NCBI GenBank assembly: GCA_004296815.1
Contig: SCVT01000097.1
Span: 1 to 8,568 of the forward strand
DNA: 8,568 nucleotides
Source: Reyranella sp.
Lineage (GTDB): Bacteria > Pseudomonadota > Alphaproteobacteria > Reyranellales > Reyranellaceae
Reading direction: 5' to 3'
In this document: positions 3,949 to 8,568 of the stretch, in pieces
Position numbering within the stretch: the stretch's first letter is position 1
Layout of the letters: every line of letters begins with the position of its first letter
Notes under the pieces: generated by a model
Database searches by the model: none
What the model saw: only the letters and a program-made list of their open reading frames with translations
Told to the model about the DNA's origin: nothing
Translations under genes and position numbers: made by a program

Positions 3949-6900
3949 CGGCTTGATCTCCTGCTTGCGCCACTTGAAGCGCAGTTCCGCGAGGCCGACG
4001 CTCAGGACGTAGAAGATCGGCGTGAAGATCAGGCCGAAGATCGTGACGCCCAGCATGCCGGCGAACACCGCGGTGCCGAGCGACTGGCGCATCTCGGCGC
4101 CGGCGCCCTCGCTGATCACCAGCGGCACCACGCCCAGGATGAAGGCGAGCGAGGTCATCAGGATCGGCCGCAGGCGCGTCTTGGCCGCGGTCACGGCGGC
4201 GTCGAAGCGGTTCATCCCCTGCTCGTGCGCCTGCTTGGCGAACTCGACGATCAGGATGGCGTTCTTGGCCGCGAGCCCCACCAGCACGACGAGGCCGATC
4301 TCGACCAGGATATTGCGATCGAGGCCGCGGATGTTCACGCCCACCATGGCGGCCAGAATGCACATCGGCACGATCAGGATGACGGCGAGCGGCAGCAGCC
4401 AGCTCTCGTAGAGCGCCGCCAGCAGGAGGAACACGAACAGCACGGCCAGCCCGAAGGCCAGCGCCGCCGTGTTGCCGGCGAGCTTTTCCTGCAGCGCGAT
4501 CTCGGTCCATTCGAAGCCGAAGCCCGAGGGCAGCACCTTCTCGGCGAGGCCCTCCATGGTCGCGATGCCCTGGCCGGAGGAGTAGCCGCGCTGCAGCGCC
4601 ACCTGAACCTCGGCGGCGGGATAGAGGTTGTAGCGCGCGACGCGGTAGGGACCGGTGATGTCCTCGAACGTCGCGACGGCGCCGATCGGCACCATCTCGC
4701 CCGAGACGCTGCGCGTCTTGAGGTTGGCCACGTCGCGCAGGGTGAGGCGGTAGGGGTTGTCGGCCTGGGCGGTCACGCGATAGGTGCGGCCGAGGATGTT
4801 GAAGTCGTTGATGTAGGCCGAGCCCATGTAGGCCGAGAGCGTCTCGAACACGCGCGCGATCGGCACGCCGAGCTGCTCGGCCTTGGTGCGGTCGATGTCG
4901 GCGAAGATCTGCGGCGTGCGCGTGTTGTAGAGCGTGAAGGCCTGCGTGAGGCCCGGCGCCTGGCCGGCCGCGCCGGCCAGCGCCCAGGTCGCGCCCTCGA
5001 GCGCCGTCAGGCCGCGCGAGGCGCGGTCCTGCACGTAGCCCTTGAGACCGCCGCCGGTGCCGATGCCCGGCACCGAGGGCGGCTCGAGCACGAACACGAA
5101 GGCCTCGCGCAGGGCGAACATCTGTTGGCGCAGGTCGGCCAGGATCATGTCCTTGGTGATGCCCGGCCTTTCCTCGAACGGCTTCAGGGTGACGAAGATC
5201 ACGCCGGTGTTGGGCGCGTTGGTGAAGGTGGCGCCGTCGAAGCCCACAAAGGCCACGGAGTCCTTCACACCGGGCCGCGAGGTGATGATCTCGCTGGCCC
5301 GCCGCACCAGTGCGTCGGAGCGCTCCAGCGTGGCGCCGGCGGGAAGCTGCATGGCGGCGATCAGGTAGGAGCGGTCGAGCTGTGGCACCAGGCCGGTCGG
5401 CGTGGAGACCAGCCGATTCCAGGTGAGGCCGACCAGCCCGGCGTAGATCACCAGCATGATGAAGCCCATGCGGATGAGACGCGCCGTCGAGCGGCCGTAG
5501 AAGTCCGACAGCCATTCGAAGCCGCGGTTGAACTGGCGGAAGAACCAATTGACCGGCCACATCAGTCGGTCGACCAGGCCGGGCTTGGGCTTCTCGACAT
5601 GTGAGAGCGCATGGCTCTTGAGCAACAGCGCCGCCATGGCGGGCGACAGGGTAAGCGACACGAAGGCCGAGATCGCCGTCGAGGCCGCGATGGTGATGGC
5701 GAACTGCTTGTAGAACGTGCCCTGCAGGCCCGTGATGAAGGCGGTGGGCAGGAAGACGGCGACCAGCACCAGCGAGATCGCGATCAGGGCGCCGCCGACC
5801 TCGTCCATGGTCTTGTGCGCGGCTTCCTTCGGCGACATGCCCTGCGTCAGGTAGCGCTCGACGTTCTCGACCACGACGATCGCATCGTCGACCACGATGC
5901 CGATCGCCAGCACCAGGCCGAACAGCGACAGCGTGTTGAACGAAATGCCGACGGCCGCCATGACGGCGAACGAGCCGATCAGCGAGACCGGGATGGCGAG
6001 GATGGGAATGATCGCCGCCCGCCAGGTCTGCAGGAACAGGATCACCACGATGACGACCAGGATCAGCGCCTCGAACAGCGTCGTGATGACGGCGTCGACG
6101 GAGGCCTGGATGAAGGTCGTGGGATTGTAGACGATCGAGTAGTCGAGGCCGGCCGGAAAGCTCTTCTTGAGGCGCTCCATCTCGGCGATGATCGCGTCCG
6201 AGGTGGACAGCGCATTGGAACCCGGACGCTGGAAGACGCCGAGCGCCGTGGCCGTCTTGTTGTTGAGGTAGGCGTTCAGCGTGTAGTCCTGCGCGCCGAG
6301 CTCGACGCGGGCGATGTCGCGCAGCCGGGTCACCGAGCCGTCGGGCTCGGCGCGGACGACGATGTTCTCGAACTCCTCAGGCGCGCTCAGGCGTCCCAGG
6401 GTGCGGACCGACAGGGTGAAGCCGCCGGGCGACACGGCGGGCGCCTGATTCACCGCACCGGCTGCGACCTGCAGGTTGGCGGCGCGCAGGGCCAGGATGA
6501 CCTCGCCTGCCGTCAGGTTGCGGGCGGCGACGCGGGCCGGATCGAGCCACACGCGCATGGAATAGTCGCGGCCGCCGAACACCAGCACGTTGCCGACGCC
6601 GTCGACGCGGCTCAGCACGTCCTTCACGTAGAGCGTCGCGTAGTTAGAGATGTACTGCTGGTCGCGCGTGCCGTCGGGCGACGTCATGTGCACGACCATC
6701 ATCAGGTCGGGCGATGCCTTGCGCACGACGATGCCGAGCCGCTGCACATCCTCGGGCAGGCGCGGCTGGGCGACCGCCACGCGGTTCTGCACCAGCACCT
6801 GGGCCTGGTCGATGTTTACGCCGGGCTTGAAGACGACGTTGATCGACAGCCGTCCGTCACCGGTCGACTGCGAGTTGATGTAGAGCATGTCGTCGACGCC

Positions 6901-7116
6901 GTTGACCTCGAGCTCGATCGGCGTGGCGACGGTCTCGGCGATGACCTCGGCCGAGGCGCCTGGATAGACGGCGGTGATGTTCACCGTCGGCGGGGCGATC
7001 TCCGGATACTCGGCGACGGGAAGGCCGCGCTGGGCGATGAAGCCCACGATCAGGATGATGACCGACAGGACCGACGCGAAGATCGGCCGGTCGATGAAGA
7101 AATGTGAAAAACGCAT
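3931..7116 (-). CDS. RND multidrug efflux permease, HAE-1 family (MexF/OqxB-like)
   Basis: This is a full-length 1061-residue inner-membrane, proton-driven exporter, expected to work as a trimer. It starts with F-F-I-D-R-P-I-F, the canonical HAE-1 opening. The proton-relay residues of the AcrB type are all present: Asp410-Asp411 in G-I-V-V-D-D-A-I-V-V-V-E-N, Lys951 in A-A-K-N-A-I-L-I-V-E-F, and Arg981 in R-L-R-P-I-L-M-T-S. Two large periplasmic regions (about 30-340 and 570-880) follow membrane segments 1 and 7. N-terminal details (G-G-R-D-Y-S-M-R-V-W-L-D-P, 181-193) look closest to MexF/OqxB, whose substrates include chloramphenicol, quinolones and biocides; that range is not shown here. It starts nine bases after the adaptor stop, its TAAGG overlapping that stop, so the two are translated from one message. 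Confidence 0.96.
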   Translation of the reverse strand: MRFSHFFIDRPIFASVLSVIILIVGFIAQRGLPVAEYPEIAPPTVNITAVYPGASAEVIAETVATPIELEVNGVDDMLYINSQSTGDGRLSINVVFKPGVNIDQAQVLVQNRVAVAQPRLPEDVQRLGIVVRKASPDLMMVVHMTSPDGTRDQQYISNYATLYVKDVLSRVDGVGNVLVFGGRDYSMRVWLDPARVAARNLTAGEVILALRAANLQVAAGAVNQAPAVSPGGFTLSVRTLGRLSAPEEFENIVVRAEPDGSVTRLRDIARVELGAQDYTLNAYLNNKTATALGVFQRPGSNALSTSDAIIAEMERLKKSFPAGLDYSIVYNPTTFIQASVDAVITTLFEALILVVIVVILFLQTWRAAIIPILAIPVSLIGSFAVMAAVGISFNTLSLFGLVLAIGIVVDDAIVVVENVERYLTQGMSPKEAAHKTMDEVGGALIAISLVLVAVFLPTAFITGLQGTFYKQFAITIAASTAISAFVSLTLSPAMAALLLKSHALSHVEKPKPGLVDRLMWPVNWFFRQFNRGFEWLSDFYGRSTARLIRMGFIMLVIYAGLVGLTWNRLVSTPTGLVPQLDRSYLIAAMQLPAGATLERSDALVRRASEIITSRPGVKDSVAFVGFDGATFTNAPNTGVIFVTLKPFEERPGITKDMILADLRQQMFALREAFVFVLEPPSVPGIGTGGGLKGYVQDRASRGLTALEGATWALAGAAGQAPGLTQAFTLYNTRTPQIFADIDRTKAEQLGVPIARVFETLSAYMGSAYINDFNILGRTYRVTAQADNPYRLTLRDVANLKTRSVSGEMVPIGAVATFEDITGPYRVARYNLYPAAEVQVALQRGYSSGQGIATMEGLAEKVLPSGFGFEWTEIALQEKLAGNTAALAFGLAVLFVFLLLAALYESWLLPLAVILIVPMCILAAMVGVNIRGLDRNILVEIGLVVLVGLAAKNAILIVEFAKQAHEQGMNRFDAAVTAAKTRLRPILMTSLAFILGVVPLVISEGAGAEMRQSLGTAVFAGMLGVTIFGLIFTPIFYVLSVGLAELRFKWRKQEIKPEFKPE

Positions 7117-7125
7117 GCGGGGCCC

Positions 7126-8307
7126 TTACTTGGCCTTGGCGACGATCTCGCCCTTCTGCGGCACCACCTTGGCGCCCGGCCTCACAAAGGGGTTGGCCAA
7201 CCCGTCGAGCACCACGCGATCGGTCGGCTCGAGACCGGAGCGGACGACCCGGAGCCCGTCAACGATCTGGCCGAGCGTCACGGGCTTGGCCTGCACCATG
7301 TTGTCCTTGTTGACGATGAACACGATCTTGCGTGCCTGGTCGGAGATCACCGCGGAGTCGGGGATCAGCAGCGCGTCGTACTCGCCGCCGAAAAGCTGCA
7401 CACGGCCGAAGATGCCGGGCGTCAGGAGCTGGTCCTTGTTGTCGACCAGGGCGCGCACGCGGATCGTGCCGGAGCGCGCGGTCATGGCGTTGTCGACGAA
7501 GTCCACCTTGCCGGTGCGGGTCCACTCCGTCTCGTCGGAGAGCCGGATACGGACGGGGTTGGCGCCGTCACGTGAAGACGCGAGCGCCCCGGACAGGATG
7601 AGGCGGTTGTAGCGCAGGTGATCGGCTTCGGAGATGTCGAAGAGGAAGCGGATCGGATCGAGCGTGACGATCGTGGCGAGCAGCGTAGCGCCGGTCTGGC
7701 CGCCCGAGATCAGGTTGCCGGCATCGACCTTGCGGTCGGAGATGCGGCCGGCGATCGGCGCCGTGACGTTGGTCCATTCGAGGTTGAGCTTGGCGTTCCG
7801 CAACGCCGCTTCGGCCGACTTGAGCTGGGCGCGCGCGACCGCCAGCGCGGACTTGCGCGAATCGTGTTCGGCCTCGGTGATGGTGCGCGAGGCGATCAGC
7901 GATGCGCCGCGGTTGACCTGCAGCTCGGCGAGATCGACCTGGGCCTTGTTGCGGGACACTTCGGCCTCCGCCGATTCGACGGCGATCTCGTAGGGCCGCT
8001 GGTCGATGGTGAAGAGCGGATCGCCGACATTGACGATCTGGCCGTCGCGGAAGTTGATCTTGTCGATGAAGCCCGAGACGCGGGCGCGCACCTCGACGGA
8101 GGCGACCGCTTCGAAGCGGCCGGAGTATTCGTCCCACTGCGTGACACGCTTGGCGAGCGGCTCGGCGACGCCGACCGGCATGGCGGGCGGTCCGCCTTGC
8201 GCGACCGCTGCGGTCGGCGCGAGCAAAAGGGCTACGATGGAGAAGAGACGGCGGCTGACGGACAAAAGGAGCTCCCCCGCGACGGCGCGCGCGTTGCGTG
8301 TCGACAT
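7126..8307 (-). CDS. RND efflux periplasmic adaptor (membrane fusion protein, MexE/OqxA-like)
   Basis: From ATG 8307-8305 this is 393 residues, close to OqxA/MexE. The signal peptide is hydrophobic (V-A-L-L-L-A-P-T) with A-V-A|Q at 34-37. No lipobox cysteine is present, so it should be a free periplasmic adaptor. Split lipoyl halves lie at about 71-102 (R-V-S-G-F-I-D) and 183-203 (A-P-I-A-G-R-I-S). Between them is an alpha-hairpin whose tip carries R133-x3-L137-x6-T144, matching the TolC-docking R-x3-L-x6-S pattern with Thr for Ser. W-D-E-Y-S-G-R (58-64) resembles MexE/OqxA. A TTG at 8265-8263, six bases after GGGGGAG, is an alternative start giving a compact signal peptide (SVSRRLFSIVALLLAP). 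The frame stays open to 8508, but that extension is cysteine-rich and unlike adaptors. It is the first gene of the pump operon. Confidence 0.94.
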   Translation of the reverse strand: MSTRNARAVAGELLLSVSRRLFSIVALLLAPTAAVAQGGPPAMPVGVAEPLAKRVTQWDEYSGRFEAVASVEVRARVSGFIDKINFRDGQIVNVGDPLFTIDQRPYEIAVESAEAEVSRNKAQVDLAELQVNRGASLIASRTITEAEHDSRKSALAVARAQLKSAEAALRNAKLNLEWTNVTAPIAGRISDRKVDAGNLISGGQTGATLLATIVTLDPIRFLFDISEADHLRYNRLILSGALASSRDGANPVRIRLSDETEWTRTGKVDFVDNAMTARSGTIRVRALVDNKDQLLTPGIFGRVQLFGGEYDALLIPDSAVISDQARKIVFIVNKDNMVQAKPVTLGQIVDGLRVVRSGLEPTDRVVLDGLANPFVRPGAKVVPQKGEIVAKAK

Positions 8308-8373
8308 GTGGTTCCGACAGTGCACCGTGTCAATTGTTTGGCAGGTATACGTCTGTTCATGCGGCCCCAACCA

Positions 8374-8392
8374 TGCTGGCAAATTGCAAGCA
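8374..8392. promoter_or_regulatory. Candidate operator: 19-base imperfect palindrome TGCTGGCAAATTGCAAGCA
   Basis: Around A8383, eight of nine symmetric positions are complementary; only G8378/A8388 mismatch. It lies in the 145-base spacer between the efflux operon (starting at 8307) and a divergent gene (about 8453), so it could serve either. A weak TATACC on the minus strand (8350-8345) with TTGGGG further upstream would place this site just above that promoter. The rest of the spacer shows no other strong structure. The cognate regulator is not in the window, unless TetR or LysR acts at a distance; neither nearby dyad resembles this one. Confidence 0.4.
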
Positions 8393-8452
8393 CATGGCGG
8401 TTTGTTGCGCTGCCTGCTGGTGGTCGCGCAATCATCGGGCCAGAATTGGACG

Positions 8453-8568
8453 ATGCGCGTGCACAACTCGGCCCGGTTCGCGGTGATCGTCAATCGCATG
8501 GCCCACAAGGGGGGTGCGGCTCGTCGATGGCCGACGATGAAGAGCGAGCTCGAGAAGCGCCTGGGGCC
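8453..8568 (+). CDS. Probable diacylglycerol kinase catalytic-domain (DAGK/LCB5-YegS type) protein, N-terminal fragment
   Basis: An ATG at 8453 opens a frame running off the right edge. Its 38 complete codons begin MRVHNSARFAVIVNRMAHKG and continue G-A-A-R-R-W-P-T-M-K-S-E-L-E-K-R-L-G. The A-V-I-V-N strand, glycine-containing turn, A-R-R-W-P and an amphipathic helix resemble the start of the DAGK catalytic domain, which binds ATP and phosphorylates lipid diacylglycerol, sphingoid bases or related lipids in the cytoplasm at the membrane. The family usually has N-P-x-x-G after the first strand; here the residue after Asn is Arg. Too little is present to be sure. The upstream ribosome binding site is weak (a GGA), and an in-frame GTG at 8420 is possible. 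It is divergent from the efflux operon. Confidence 0.5.
   Translation, partial: MRVHNSARFAVIVNRMAHKGGAARRWPTMKSELEKRLG

Noticed and set aside
3818..5560. 580-codon minus-strand frame overlapping the RND permease
   Set aside because: It is an alternative frame of the same strand as the permease. The product is R/G/A-rich with fragments that look like frameshifted text, and the permease frame contains all family motifs without interruption.
3793..5604. 603-codon open frame on the plus strand inside the RND gene
   Set aside because: It is antisense to a fully recognisable permease. Its product is an E/R/D/H/Q-rich low-complexity string typical of the reverse complement of GC-rich coding DNA, with no domain.
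5611..7107. 498-codon open frame on the plus strand inside the RND gene
   Set aside because: Same reason: a shadow of the permease with a biased D/R/H/Q-rich product and no ribosome binding site that stands out.
8308..8508. N-terminal extension of the adaptor to 8508
   Set aside because: The extra 67 residues are cysteine-rich and unlike any adaptor N terminus, would precede the signal peptide, and overlap the divergent gene start.

Overview
The window is GC-rich (by eye roughly two-thirds G+C) and densely packed on both strands with short intergenic gaps. It encodes Gram-negative machinery: an RND pump with a periplasmic adaptor. Gene style and protein families suggest a soil or water alphaproteobacterium. 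A Rhodospirillales/Reyranella-like or rhizobial relative is my impression only; no rRNA or other marker gene is present. I see no tRNA, rRNA, CRISPR array, insertion sequence or phage gene.

Left block (1-1826, minus strand): a LysR-type regulator is followed by a 121-residue protein of unknown function, a SnoaL/NTF2-like protein and the first 42 codons of a crotonase-family acyl-CoA enzyme that runs off the left edge. Gaps of 36, 16 and 5 bases suggest one transcript, probably a small catabolic cluster.

Centre (1827-2062): a short AT-rich spacer separates lysR from a divergent 43-codon gene on the plus strand. The spacer holds a dyad containing a T-N11-A LysR box. It also holds a near-perfect long hairpin whose 3' arm is the Shine-Dalgarno sequence of the small gene. 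This is the least explained and most interesting part of the window.

Right of centre (2059-3944): a TetR-family repressor and an MFS transporter are transcribed divergently around a perfect 7+2+7 palindrome, the textbook layout of a self-regulated efflux switch. The small gene and tetR converge and share a CTAG tetramer that encodes both stop codons.

Right block (3931-8307, minus strand): a MexEF/OqxAB-like operon of periplasmic adaptor followed by inner-membrane RND permease. No outer-membrane channel gene and no adjacent regulator are visible. The permease and MFS genes converge and overlap by 14 bases inside a 28-base inverted repeat. The operon's upstream region carries a 19-base imperfect palindrome, then a divergent gene start (8453 to the edge) that looks like a diacylglycerol-kinase-domain protein.

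Taken together the window is mostly ordinary chromosome with two export systems and three small regulatory circuits. The small gene with its hairpin leader is the best candidate for something undescribed.
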